Made by a program: the position numbers and the translations under genes. This document shows positions 44,068-52,330 of a DNA stretch of 64,000 bases, piece by piece. Source of the DNA: UBA1672 sp033851915 (GTDB taxonomy: Bacteria; Pseudomonadota; Alphaproteobacteria; Micavibrionales; Micavibrionaceae). The stretch is taken from the NCBI GenBank assembly GCA_033851915.1, contig JAWSVM010000001.1, positions 372,001 to 436,000 on the forward strand. Direction: 5' to 3'. Position 1 is the first letter of the stretch. Each line of letters starts with the position of its first letter. Under the pieces are notes generated by a model. The model was not told the DNA's origin, made no database searches, and saw nothing but the letters and a program-made list of their open reading frames with translations.

Positions 44068-44661
44068 ATGAGTGATCGCACAGGCAAAGTCAGCCGCAAG
44101 ACAAACGAAACATCGATTGAGGTTTCCGTTACTCTTGATGGTACGGGAACTGCCGATATCAGCACAGGCGTTGGCTTTTTCGACCATATGTTGGAGCAGC
44201 TCGCGCGCCATTCTTTAATTGATATGACGATCAAGGCCAAAGGCGACTTACACATTGACGCGCATCACACCGTCGAAGATACTGGCATTGCATTGGGACA
44301 GGCGTTAAAGCAAGCCATCGGTGACAAGAAGGGTATCCGCCGTTACGGGCATTTTGATTTGGTGATGGATGAGGCACGCTCCAGCGTTGCGCTCGACTTT
44401 TCAAACCGTGCTTATCTGGTTTGGGATGCCGCATTTTCAATTGATCGTCTCGGCGAAATGGATACAGAGCTTTTCCGTGAATTCTTTCAAGCACTCGCAG
44501 GGGCGGGTGGCTTAACGCTGCACGTTACCAATATTTGTGGCGTCAATAACCACCATATTGCCGAGAGCATCTTTAAGGCTTGCGCCAAATCTTTGCGTAT
44601 GGCGGTGGAAACAGACCCCCGCGCAGCCAATCAACTCCCCAGCACAAAAGGCGCACTTTAA
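44068..44661 (+). CDS. hisB: Imidazoleglycerol-phosphate dehydratase
   Basis: Sixth step of histidine synthesis; 197 residues, the single-function form. The manganese-binding repeats DHMLEQLARHSLIDM and DAHHTVEDTGIALGQA, and the matching later half (FFQALAG and GVNNHHIAESIFKACAKSLR), are intact. Ribosome-binding AAGGAAA precedes ATG 44068. In relatives hisB, hisH, hisA, hisF and hisE are contiguous; here greB, hisD and an unknown gene on the other strand separate hisB from hisH. Confidence 0.96.
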   Translation: MSDRTGKVSRKTNETSIEVSVTLDGTGTADISTGVGFFDHMLEQLARHSLIDMTIKAKGDLHIDAHHTVEDTGIALGQALKQAIGDKKGIRRYGHFDLVMDEARSSVALDFSNRAYLVWDAAFSIDRLGEMDTELFREFFQALAGAGGLTLHVTNICGVNNHHIAESIFKACAKSLRMAVETDPRAANQLPSTKGAL

Positions 44662-44673
44662 GCCAGTTGAATA

Positions 44674-45195
44674 TCAATCCAGAGGGTAAGAGATTTCGAT
44701 AATTTCAATCTCTTCAATACCGCCATCGGTACGCACTTTTACGATGTCACCCTCTTCGGCTTTTAGCATGGCTTTGCCAACGGGGGACAGCCAGTTGATT
44801 TTACCCTTCTCGAAATCCGCCTCATCGACGCCGACAAGATGGACGGTCACTTCGCTATCATCCTCGCGGACATAGGTTACGCGCGCGCCGAAATAGATGC
44901 GATCCAGGTTTTGCTGGTCTCTGGGGTCAACGATTTTGGTCTTATCCAGCTTTTTCATTAAATAACGCAACCGCCCGTCAATCTCGCGCATACGTTTTTT
45001 GTTATAGATGTAATCACCATTTTCAGACCGATCGCCATTGCCCGCCGCCCAAGAGACAATCGCGCAAACCTTCGGACGTTCCTCGAGAATTAACCAATCC
45101 ATCTCTTTATCAAGAACAGCATGCCCCTTTGGCGTCATATAATGAATGGCCTCTGGAATGGGTTGCTTGGGGGAGTTGTTACGTCTTCTGGTCAT
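44674..45195 (-). CDS. greB: Transcription elongation factor GreB
   Basis: Stimulates RNA cleavage by backtracked RNA polymerase; 173 residues. The N-terminal coiled coil contains AAGNGDRSENGDYIYNKKRMREIDGRLRYL, whose NGDYIYxKKR pattern is GreB-like, with the acidic tip residues D/E present. The C-terminal FKBP-like domain ends SPVGKAMLKAEEGDIVKV. Its start ATG 45195 follows hisD on the same strand by 16 bases, so hisD and greB are probably co-transcribed. Confidence 0.9.
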   Translation of the reverse strand: MTRRRNNSPKQPIPEAIHYMTPKGHAVLDKEMDWLILEERPKVCAIVSWAAGNGDRSENGDYIYNKKRMREIDGRLRYLMKKLDKTKIVDPRDQQNLDRIYFGARVTYVREDDSEVTVHLVGVDEADFEKGKINWLSPVGKAMLKAEEGDIVKVRTDGGIEEIEIIEISYPLD

Positions 45196-45210
45196 GGGAA
45201 TTTATCACCT

Positions 45211-46527
45211 TTAAACCTTACGGCGGCGTAAAACCTCACCATGGGCAGGGAAATTTTCGTAATCTGTCATTGTGCAAACTGCATCTTTCAGCGCGTCAAA
45301 CCCTTGTTTATCACAGCGCGAAATCGAGGTGCGCTTGAGGAAATCCCAAACGGATGTACAGGAATAGGTATGCGCGTTTCCGCCCGTTGGCAGAACGTGG
45401 TTCACCCCAATCCCGTAATTCCCCAAGGATGAGGGCGTATATTCACCGACCAGAATCTCACCTGCGTGGGTGAGTTGATCCAGATAGTTTTCACCATCTT
45501 TAATTTTCAGATGTAGATGCTCTGGCGCGTATTCATTGCTAAACGCGATGGAATCTTCCAAGCTCTCGGTCAGGATAATCCCGCCATAGCTGTCGCCCGC
45601 ATCACCCGCCATCACATGCGCGCAAATATCGCGATGCTTTTCAGGCAGGCTGTTAATCACCGCGGGCATATTCTCTTGTACATATTTCGCCAAGGCCACG
45701 TCATGCGTCACCAACAAAGCGCCGCTATCCGTGCCGTGTTCTGCTTCGTTCAGCACATCTAATATCGTATTATCAAAATCCGCACTGCCATCCGCCAGAA
45801 CGATAGATTCAGATGGCCCAGCGGGCATCCCCGGATCCATAATATCGGAGAGGATACGCTTCGCCGCCGCGACATACGGGCTGCCCGGCCCCAAAACTTT
45901 CTTCACTTGCGGCACAGTTTCAGTCCCATAACCCAGCGCAGCAATACCTTGCGCGCCGCCACATTTATAAACATTTTCAATGCCGCATAATTTCGCAGTA
46001 TAAAGCGTCGCATCATCAATGGAGCCATCAGCGGTTGGCGGTGTCACCACCGCAATGGTTTTCACCCCCGCAATCACCGCAGGCAAGGCCAACATATAAA
46101 GCGCAGAAGGAAACGCCCCCTTACCGCGCGGGACATAGAGACCAACAGAGTCAATCGCGTTGACTTGCTCGCCCGCCCAAACGCCAGGTTCGATCTCTAT
46201 CATCCAGCGATCTTCGACACGCTTCATCTGTTCCACGTGAAACTTATCCACATTTGCCGCGCATCGCCTGATCGCCGCCTTTAGATTATCGTTAAGATTT
46301 TCTTCCGCACGGGCGAATTCCTCGGGCGTTGCCTTGATATTTTCAATCTCCGCGCCTTCGAATTTTTTGGCATAGCGTCTTAACGCCTCATCACCATTGA
46401 CGCGCACATCCTCAATGATGGGCTGCACGATTTTGCACACGGCATCAATATCGGCCTGCGCACGGCGCATAATACGCGCTTGCGTTTGCTGATCGGTTTC
46501 ATTCCAACGGTAAAGATTTATATCCAT
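45211..46527 (-). CDS. hisD: Histidinol dehydrogenase
   Basis: Catalyses the last two steps of histidine synthesis with NAD and zinc; 438 residues. YVPRGKGAFPSALYMLALPA, GGAQGIAALGYGTETVP, DIMDPGMPAGPSESIVLADGSAD and the C-terminal VNHVLPTGGNAHTYSCTSVWDFLK are family signatures including zinc ligands Gln/His/Asp/His. ATG 46527 (MDINLYRWNE) is chosen over an upstream start overlapping the next gene. A degenerate parS-like sequence lies inside. Confidence 0.95.
   Translation of the reverse strand: MDINLYRWNETDQQTQARIMRRAQADIDAVCKIVQPIIEDVRVNGDEALRRYAKKFEGAEIENIKATPEEFARAEENLNDNLKAAIRRCAANVDKFHVEQMKRVEDRWMIEIEPGVWAGEQVNAIDSVGLYVPRGKGAFPSALYMLALPAVIAGVKTIAVVTPPTADGSIDDATLYTAKLCGIENVYKCGGAQGIAALGYGTETVPQVKKVLGPGSPYVAAAKRILSDIMDPGMPAGPSESIVLADGSADFDNTILDVLNEAEHGTDSGALLVTHDVALAKYVQENMPAVINSLPEKHRDICAHVMAGDAGDSYGGIILTESLEDSIAFSNEYAPEHLHLKIKDGENYLDQLTHAGEILVGEYTPSSLGNYGIGVNHVLPTGGNAHTYSCTSVWDFLKRTSISRCDKQGFDALKDAVCTMTDYENFPAHGEVLRRRKV
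46229..46244. other. Degenerate parS-like site inside hisD
   Basis: TGTTCCACGTGAAACT differs at two positions from the parS consensus TGTTTCACGTGAAACA and keeps the central CACGTG. It encodes FHVEQ in hisD. About 6 kb from parB. Could be a weak ParB site or chance. Confidence 0.4.
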
Positions 46528-46549
46528 AGCAATTTGTTTAAAACGCCGT

Positions 46550-47380
46550 TCATCCGATGTCGAGTGTTTTCTTCGAATAAAAGATTGCACCTGCCTGACC
46601 GTAATTTAAAATATACGGAGAAGAGGCATGAACAGCCATTACATCCCTGATTAACGGGTCATCCAAATCAAGGCCTTTTTGTCCCTTCAGGAAAATTTCA
46701 TCGCCTAGCTTTGCGCTGCTGAATTCCTCGCGATATTCCCGTGTTAAAATGGTGAGAGCTTTATCATTTTCAGTCTTCTGATCCTGCATAACAGTAGCGG
46801 ATTTTCTGGTATTCATATAGTCCCATTGCTTATCCGATGTCATGCCATTGAGAAGATGGAGCGTCGCACCGGCGAACGTTGTATGCAATGTTAACCTTAC
46901 ATCATCAACATGCATCATCGGGCTGCGGCCTTCACCATATTTTGGTGTGAACATAAGATGCCCGACAGTTGATTCATCCTCTTGTTTACCAAAACATGCA
47001 TCGTGAACACGCTGAAACATTTCGCGCTGAGAATTTACCTTATCGGAAAATAAACGGCTGGCTTGCGGATCAACAATGATGTTTGCTTGGCCTGCTTCTT
47101 TCAAAACATCTGCCGCATTCACGACATCCAGATAAGATACTTCGCCTGCAATTTTTCTAGAAAAGCGGCCATGAGGATCATCTTCAATATATGCCCACGC
47201 CGCAAGGGCATCATCCTTCATTGTAATACCGTCGCCAAACGTTTGCGACTCCGCTTGCCATGCCATTTCATTACGCAAAATAACCGCGCGCGTTGTGCCG
47301 TTATCCTCCTGCAATGCTGCAATAACATCCGCCTCGGAAGTAACAATCGGATATGCTTTATTATTAAATAAATAGTCCAT
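46550..47380 (-). CDS. DUF1826-like protein
   Basis: 276-residue cytoplasmic protein. SPMMHVDDVRLTLHTTFAGATLHLLNG in the middle and VMAVHASSPYILNYGQAGAIFY at the end match the layout of DUF1826 proteins, in which a H-x-D strand and a later VH strand form a possible metal site. The family is known from zinc-related gene neighbourhoods, but nothing here confirms that role. ATG 47380 is preferred over a TTG further upstream. It is divergent from hisH. Confidence 0.5.
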   Translation of the reverse strand: MDYLFNNKAYPIVTSEADVIAALQEDNGTTRAVILRNEMAWQAESQTFGDGITMKDDALAAWAYIEDDPHGRFSRKIAGEVSYLDVVNAADVLKEAGQANIIVDPQASRLFSDKVNSQREMFQRVHDACFGKQEDESTVGHLMFTPKYGEGRSPMMHVDDVRLTLHTTFAGATLHLLNGMTSDKQWDYMNTRKSATVMQDQKTENDKALTILTREYREEFSSAKLGDEIFLKGQKGLDLDDPLIRDVMAVHASSPYILNYGQAGAIFYSKKTLDIG

Positions 47381-47427
47381 CCCTCTATACTGGCAAAAAA
47401 CAAACAATTATGCCAATAAAAACCTTC

Positions 47428-47455
47428 TCGACTTTTTTGTTCGAAACGCTATAAA
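47428..47455 (+). promoter_or_regulatory. Candidate hisH promoter, also placed for a leaderless message
   Basis: TCGACT (47428-47433) and TATAAA (47450-47455) are 16 bases apart. The -10 ends 7 bases before ATG 47462 and no ribosome-binding site is seen, the same geometry as at hslV. Confidence 0.4.
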
Positions 47456-47461
47456 GACTGC

Positions 47462-48115
47462 ATGGAAACACTTATCATCATCGATTATGGCTCCGGCAAT
47501 TTGCGCTCTGCGGCAAAAGCGTTTGAACATGTCGGCAAAGATATCACCGTCAAAATCAGCAACCGCCCCGAAGATTTGCTCAGCGCCGATCGTATCGTTC
47601 TACCCGGGCAAGGGGCGTTCCGTGATTGTATGGAAGGCTTAAGCGCGATTGATGGCATGGTCGAAGCACTCAGTGAATCCGTTATTAAAGGCGCAACGCC
47701 CTTCCTTGGGATTTGCGTCGGGATGCAGCTGATGGCAAGCCGCGGAATGGAACACGGCGTCACCGCAGGATTAGGTTGGATCGAGGGCGATGTTATTCCG
47801 ATCATGCCAAGGGACGAATCCCTAAAAATTCCTCATATGGGCTGGAACGAACTGCATTATCTCTCTGCTAACCGACAACAAGACAACCGCCACTTTGTGC
47901 TGCGCAACACAGATTCTTCAGAAAATTTCTACTTTGTTCACTCTTTTATGTTTCAATGTACATATAATCATAATTGTTTAGCGATGACAGAATATGGCGA
48001 TCTTATCCCCGCCATCATCGGGCGTGATAATATCATCGGAATGCAATTCCATCCCGAAAAAAGCCACAAAGCCGGATTAAAGTTACTATCGAACTTTCTG
48101 GACTGGAAACCATAA
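47462..48115 (+). CDS. hisH: Imidazole glycerol phosphate synthase glutaminase subunit
   Basis: Class I glutamine amidotransferase that feeds ammonia to HisF; 217 residues. The triad is C85 (GICVGMQ), H197 and E199 (QFHPEKS), and the N-terminus IIDYGSGNLRS is characteristic. First gene of the hisH-GNAT-hisA-orf-hisF-hisE stretch. Confidence 0.96.
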   Translation: METLIIIDYGSGNLRSAAKAFEHVGKDITVKISNRPEDLLSADRIVLPGQGAFRDCMEGLSAIDGMVEALSESVIKGATPFLGICVGMQLMASRGMEHGVTAGLGWIEGDVIPIMPRDESLKIPHMGWNELHYLSANRQQDNRHFVLRNTDSSENFYFVHSFMFQCTYNHNCLAMTEYGDLIPAIIGRDNIIGMQFHPEKSHKAGLKLLSNFLDWKP

Positions 48116-48164
48116 AAAACATTTGCGCAGGCATAATGTAAAAAGGCACGTAAAGGAACATAGA

Positions 48165-48737
48165 ATGAGCGATCAAACAATCCTAAAGCCTCTAGAGCCC
48201 GCCCCGACAGTGGAGCATATCCAAAAATTTCATGCTGGAGATCTTAATGATCTTTGTGATGCGACCAACGCTGCGATTGAAGATGGCGGTGGTTTCGGAT
48301 GGGTTCAAATCCCCCCCCGTGATATATTAGAGCGTTACTGGGAAGGCGTTCTGGCGATGCCTGCACGCACCTTATTTGTGGCGCGTCTTGATGGTGTTAT
48401 TTGCGGAACATGTCAGCTTTTAAAGCCACCACGCAATAATGAAGCTCAAAGCTTTTCCGTGCAGCTAACCACAAATTTTGTTGCCCCGTGGGCGCGCGGC
48501 CATGGCCTTGCCAAAATGATTGTCGAGGCCACAGAAGAATATGCCCGCGTTGAAGGCTTTGAGGTTATCAATCTGGATATCCGCGAAACCCTGACCGATG
48601 CTATGGCTCTATATGAAAGTTTGGGTTATCACCGCATTGGTGAACATCCTCACTATGCCAAGGTCAAAGGCAAAGTTCTCAAAGGGTATTATTACTGTAA
48701 AGAGATTGTCCCTGATACGGCTGAATTAGAGTCTTGA
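48165..48737 (+). CDS. GNAT family N-acetyltransferase
   Basis: 190 residues. The acetyl-CoA-binding core is visible as TNFVAPWARGHGLAKMIVEATEEYARVEGF (motif A with R/G-x-x-G-x-A/G) and the end ALYESLGYHRIGEHPHYA. ATG 48165 follows AAAGGAACATAGA. It sits between hisH and hisA, a common position for an acetyltransferase in alphaproteobacterial his clusters, but its substrate is unknown. Confidence 0.85.
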   Translation: MSDQTILKPLEPAPTVEHIQKFHAGDLNDLCDATNAAIEDGGGFGWVQIPPRDILERYWEGVLAMPARTLFVARLDGVICGTCQLLKPPRNNEAQSFSVQLTTNFVAPWARGHGLAKMIVEATEEYARVEGFEVINLDIRETLTDAMALYESLGYHRIGEHPHYAKVKGKVLKGYYYCKEIVPDTAELES

Positions 48738-48838
48738 GTCTTACGCTCCCCTAACCTATAAAAGCTAAAGTCGTTTAAACTTGTTTATATGCAAGCAGCG
48801 GCATGATGCAAAATTATAGGTAAAAGCAGGCGACAACA

Positions 48839-49570
48839 ATGATTATATATCCCGCGATTGATTTAAAGAACGGCCAATGTGTGCGTCTGTATAAGGGCGA
48901 CATGAATAAGGAGACCATCTATAATGATGATCCCGCAGCGCAAGCCTTGGAATGGGCGCGCAGTGGCTTTTCATGGGTGCATGTTGTTGACCTTGATGGC
49001 GCAGTAAACGGCGCGCCTGCCAATCACGCGGCGGTGCGTAACATTATTGAGGCCGTTGATGTTCCGGTTCAACTTGGTGGCGGTATTCGCACAATCGCGC
49101 AAATCGAAAGCTGGCTGGACGAAGGGGTTAGCCGCGTGATCCTTGGCACGATCGCAGTGCGTGATCCTGATCTTGTTAAAACCGCTTGCTATGAATTCCC
49201 CGGACAAATTGTTGTTGGTATTGATGCGCGTAATGGCAACGTTGCCGTTGAAGGCTGGGTCGAAGAATCAGATATGCAAGCAACCGAACTTGCCAAAGTT
49301 TTTGAAGATGTCGGCGTCTCTACAATTATCTATACCGATATTGATCGTGACGGAACGGGGCAAGGCGTCAACGTTATCTCAACAATCGCCTTGGCACAAA
49401 GCACATCCATCCCCGTCATCGCATCAGGCGGCGTCGGATCGCTCGACGACCTAAGACTCGTTCGTGATGCCGCACAATACGGCGTAGAGGGCGTTGTAGT
49501 GGGTAAAGCTTTATATGATGGGCGTGTCACCCCTGCTGATGCCTTAAAGGTCATCTCGGGACAAATTTAA
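48839..49570 (+). CDS. hisA: ProFAR isomerase
   Basis: Fourth step of histidine synthesis, a (beta-alpha)8 barrel of 243 residues. The catalytic Asp8 is in YPAIDLKNGQCVRL, the second Asp in YTDIDRDGTGQG; the phosphate loops LGGGIR and ASGGVGS are present. Preceded by about 100 bases without a gene but with no strong promoter. Confidence 0.96.
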   Translation: MIIYPAIDLKNGQCVRLYKGDMNKETIYNDDPAAQALEWARSGFSWVHVVDLDGAVNGAPANHAAVRNIIEAVDVPVQLGGGIRTIAQIESWLDEGVSRVILGTIAVRDPDLVKTACYEFPGQIVVGIDARNGNVAVEGWVEESDMQATELAKVFEDVGVSTIIYTDIDRDGTGQGVNVISTIALAQSTSIPVIASGGVGSLDDLRLVRDAAQYGVEGVVVGKALYDGRVTPADALKVISGQI

Positions 49571-49575
49571 CGGGA

Positions 49576-50091
49576 TCACAGATCCATTCCGGGGGTCAGA
49601 TCATCATCAGGGAAATAGGCATGATCCAGCGTTTCTTCAAACTGGTCATAAGTATTTTCCACCCTTCGGGCGTATTCAGGATCTAGTCTGTTTGAATCCC
49701 CTGCCAGAAAATCATTAATCGCGCGCCTTTCAAGGGCAACATCTTCGCGAAGACGATCCAATAGATCAGGGTTGCTATCGACCAGTTCGCCATCTTGATA
49801 GGCAAAGACCAACTCAGCTTCTTGCCCATCATCAAGGTTATAATAATAATCAAAGCGATCGGCAGATTCGATAAAACTGCCCAACAAAGAAAATGCGCCC
49901 TGCTGTAATGCCGGATCACCAACACGCTCTGTAATCAAATCTCCCATGGATGTGCCCTGCTTTCCCGCTAAAGAAAGCTGATCTTCAAGAGGGGTATAGA
50001 AGCCCATAACCTCCATCGCGCCGTTTTGCGCATCAACAGAAAAATAATCTGGAAACCCGCCGCATATGGCTTTCTTTTCTCCAGGAGTCAT
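49576..50091 (-). CDS. Unknown acidic protein
   Basis: 171 residues, no signal peptide, Asp- and Leu-rich and probably helical in its second half (EDVALERRAINDFLAGDSNRLDPEYARRVENTYDQFEETLDHAYF in pieces). Not recognised. It is an inserted minus-strand gene between hisA and hisF. ATG 50091 has CAGGAG upstream. Confidence 0.6.
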   Translation of the reverse strand: MTPGEKKAICGGFPDYFSVDAQNGAMEVMGFYTPLEDQLSLAGKQGTSMGDLITERVGDPALQQGAFSLLGSFIESADRFDYYYNLDDGQEAELVFAYQDGELVDSNPDLLDRLREDVALERRAINDFLAGDSNRLDPEYARRVENTYDQFEETLDHAYFPDDDLTPGMDL

Positions 50092-50171
50092 AACGCAATC
50101 TCTTTTCTATTCACATAAAGGCCGAAGCACATTATAAGGTATATAACATAAATAATGACAAGTTTAAAAAT

Positions 50172-50933
50172 ATGCTGAAAACCCGAATAATTCCCTGTCT
50201 TGATGTTGCTAATGGCCGCGTGGTTAAGGGCGTGAACTTTGTTGATCTTGTTGATGCGGGCGATCCCGTTGAACAGGCCAAACTTTATAACGCACAAGGT
50301 GCGGATGAGCTATGCTTCCTCGACATCACTGCGACCAGTGATAATCGTGAAACAATGTATGATGTTGTGCGCGCCACAGCGGATGAAGTCTTTATCCCGC
50401 TGACCGTTGGCGGCGGCGTGCGAGAGCTGAAAGATATTCGGAAATTACTGGAAGCAGGCGCGGATAAGATCGGTATTAACTCCGCCGCTGTCACAAACCC
50501 TGATTTCGTAAAAGAAGCCGCCGATAAATGCGGCAGCCAATGCATCGTTGTTGCCATTGATGCAAAAAAGAAAGAGGACGGTTCCGAGGGCTGGGAAATC
50601 TTCACCCATGGCGGACGCAAAGGCACAGGCATCGATGCGGTGGAATGGGCGATAAAGATGGCGGAGTATGGCGCAGGCGAGCTTCTCCTAACCTCTATGG
50701 ATCGTGACGGCACCAAGCAAGGCTTTAATCTTGAACTTACCCGCGCCGTATCAGACGCAGTGCGTGTGCCTGTGATTGCATCGGGCGGTGTCGGTAATTT
50801 GCAACATCTGGTCGACGGCGTAAAAGAAGGCCACGCCAGCGCGGTTTTAGCCGCCTCAATATTTCATTTCGGTGAATACACCATTCAAGAAGCCAAAGAC
50901 GCCATGAAAAATGCGGGGATACCGGTACGATGA
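50172..50933 (+). CDS. hisF: Imidazole glycerol phosphate synthase cyclase subunit
   Basis: Barrel enzyme that joins ammonia from HisH to PRFAR; 253 residues. The catalytic Asp11 (RIIPCLDVANGRVVKG) and the second Asp (AIDAKK, about 130) are present, with phosphate loops VGGGVR and ASGGVGN. Overlaps hisE by 4 bases. Confidence 0.96.
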   Translation: MLKTRIIPCLDVANGRVVKGVNFVDLVDAGDPVEQAKLYNAQGADELCFLDITATSDNRETMYDVVRATADEVFIPLTVGGGVRELKDIRKLLEAGADKIGINSAAVTNPDFVKEAADKCGSQCIVVAIDAKKKEDGSEGWEIFTHGGRKGTGIDAVEWAIKMAEYGAGELLLTSMDRDGTKQGFNLELTRAVSDAVRVPVIASGGVGNLQHLVDGVKEGHASAVLAASIFHFGEYTIQEAKDAMKNAGIPVR

Positions 50934-51280
50934 GTAAACAACAACACATCCTTGACCAACTTTACGATATCCTGCAACAACGCAAAAATGCAGAAGGCGA
51001 GAAATCTTACGTCGCATCTTTGTATGAAAAAGGGTCACCCAAAATTGCAGAAAAGATATTAGAAGAGGCGCAGGAATTTATCGATGAAGCCTTCCACATC
51101 CATAATGACCGTGACAATGAAGATGTGCAACAAAACCTCCGCAGCGAAGCCGCAGACCTGCTGTTCCACATCATGGTGATGCTGTCTCATCACGATGTGC
51201 CACCATCAGATGTATTTGATATTCTGCAGGAACGTTTTGGCATTTCCGGCCACGATGAAAAAACAAATCGCACCACATAA
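50930..51280 (+). CDS. hisE: Phosphoribosyl-ATP pyrophosphatase
   Basis: Second step of histidine synthesis; 116 residues. SYVASLYEKGSPKIAEKILEEAQEF and EAADLLFHIMVML show the E-x2-E/E-x3-D metal site of the MazG-like fold. ATGA overlap couples it to hisF. The his run ends here. Confidence 0.94.
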   Translation: MSKQQHILDQLYDILQQRKNAEGEKSYVASLYEKGSPKIAEKILEEAQEFIDEAFHIHNDRDNEDVQQNLRSEAADLLFHIMVMLSHHDVPPSDVFDILQERFGISGHDEKTNRTT

Positions 51281-51425
51281 AACATATTGACTTCAAAGCT
51301 GTAACCATATTATAGCTGGAGTATGGTAATTTGAGTTTACTTTAGTGCTAGGCACAAGCGACGCAACGTATTTCAATATGTAAGTGACGTGGTAACGACG
51401 TAATAAGGTAAAGACAAACGACTAT

Positions 51426-51474
51426 ATGTGGGATTTGAAGGATCAGCTTGCACCACGTAAAAAAAGCTAAAGCG
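51426..51474 (+). promoter_or_regulatory. SAM-II riboswitch aptamer (copy B)
   Basis: GTGG (51428-51431) pairs with CCAC (51453-51456); between them lie GATTTGAAGGATCAGCTTGCA, here given in two parts as GATTTGA and CAGCTTGCA; after them GTAAAAAAAGCTAAAGCG. GCTT/AAGC gives the pseudoknot. The P1 pair differs from copy A (GCGG/CCGC), a true covariation. A promoter candidate TTGACT (51287-51292) 17 bases before TTATAG (51310-51315) would transcribe it. No methionine gene follows; the next gene on this strand starts at 51622. Confidence 0.85.
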
Positions 51475-51488
51475 CCACGGCAATAAAT

Positions 51489-51525
51489 CCGCCTGTGGTA
51501 TCCTAATTTGGATCAAGCAGGGCGG
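51489..51525 (+). promoter_or_regulatory. Conserved hairpin after SAM-II aptamer (copy B)
   Basis: CCGCCTG pairs with CAGGGCGG (one bulged G), then an internal loop TGGT/CAAG and an inner ATCC/GGAT helix with a 6-base loop. The inner part and internal loop match copy A while the outer stem is changed on both strands. The 3' arm AGGGCGG looks like a ribosome-binding site, but no good start codon follows within 15 bases except a TTG at 51527. Confidence 0.6.
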
Positions 51526-51621
51526 TTTGCACTTTCTTATAACGCCTCCTTGTTTTGATATATTGTGTAAGCATCGCACCGTTCTGTTGAGCTGTGTGAT
51601 AAAAAGAAACAGTGATTATAA

Positions 51622-51942
51622 ATGCTTAGTATAAAAGAAATCTTCTACCACGTGCAGGCAGCTGCCCACTTAAACATCCCTGCTCAAGATCAGCTACGAA
51701 ATAAAGTGAATGACTATCAAGAGCGATTTAACGCTGCAGAACAAGGCATTTTCATTAACCCAATATACAGAACACACCCCTTTGATAAAAACTCGACTCA
51801 GGGGAAAATTTACTGTGATACATTGGAAAGTGACCTAACAAATGCAAAGACACGCCTGAACATTTTCTATCCTGCGTCTGCGCCGGAAACCAGCCCTAAT
51901 CAGAGCCCTACGAAGGTTGTTATAAAGCAAGAGCCGCTTTAA
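51622..51942 (+). CDS. Small unknown protein
   Basis: 106 residues, hydrophilic, probably helical (about 1-40 and 60-85) with a Pro/Ser-rich C-terminus. Not recognised. It is the first gene after the SAM-II riboswitch of copy B, at a distance of about 150 bases from the aptamer, so it may or may not be controlled by it. Confidence 0.5.
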   Translation: MLSIKEIFYHVQAAAHLNIPAQDQLRNKVNDYQERFNAAEQGIFINPIYRTHPFDKNSTQGKIYCDTLESDLTNAKTRLNIFYPASAPETSPNQSPTKVVIKQEPL

Positions 51943-51951
51943 ATAATAAAG

Positions 51952-52260
51952 TTAAACCTCAGGGGCAGGATCAGTAAGATATTGAGAACGAATACCGCCG
52001 CTTGTGATTTCAAGACGCATATCTGTTAAATCACCACCGAAGACTATTGAAAAATCCTCTTGTTCCAATTCCTTAATGGATTCTTCACTGAGCTGGTCTG
52101 AATTAATAAAGCGGTAGGTCTGCCCTTTAAATGTAACATCATGAGAAGGCTGTTTAAAATCGTCCGGATTTTGTGTTTTTGGAAACCAATCGCCAATAAT
52201 TACTTGTGCATCTTCAAATTTACCGACTAAGACTGTCGCAGATTTTTCTGATTTCGCCAT
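51952..52260 (-). CDS. Small unknown protein downstream of parB
   Basis: 102 residues, mixed alpha/beta, no signal peptide. Starts MAKSEKSATVLVGKFED with GGAGG a few bases before ATG 52260. It follows parB on the same strand by about 70 bases, where holA stands in many relatives. No family recognised. Confidence 0.6.
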   Translation of the reverse strand: MAKSEKSATVLVGKFEDAQVIIGDWFPKTQNPDDFKQPSHDVTFKGQTYRFINSDQLSEESIKELEQEDFSIVFGGDLTDMRLEITSGGIRSQYLTDPAPEV

Positions 52261-52330
52261 GATATTTCCTCCGTTTCGATACCAACACGATATGGATTAA
52301 CATATTGTTGGTTGTAGCAAAAGAAAAATC

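Noticed and set aside
46243..46251. CTTATCCACA, DnaA-box-like
   Set aside because: Isolated and inside hisD; expected by chance.
51287..51345. Imperfect hairpin ACCATA/TATGGT and TCAAA/TTTGA after hisE as a terminator
   Set aside because: AT-rich with a large loop and no clean T-run; too weak to call.
51373..51579. Minus-strand frame of 68 codons across the SAM-II copy B
   Set aside because: It is antisense to a well-supported structured RNA and has no ribosome-binding site.
51527..51634. 35-codon TTG-initiated frame directly after the copy B hairpin
   Set aside because: The spacing to AGGG is short, the start is weak and the product has no protein-like features; kept only as a remote possibility for the riboswitch target.
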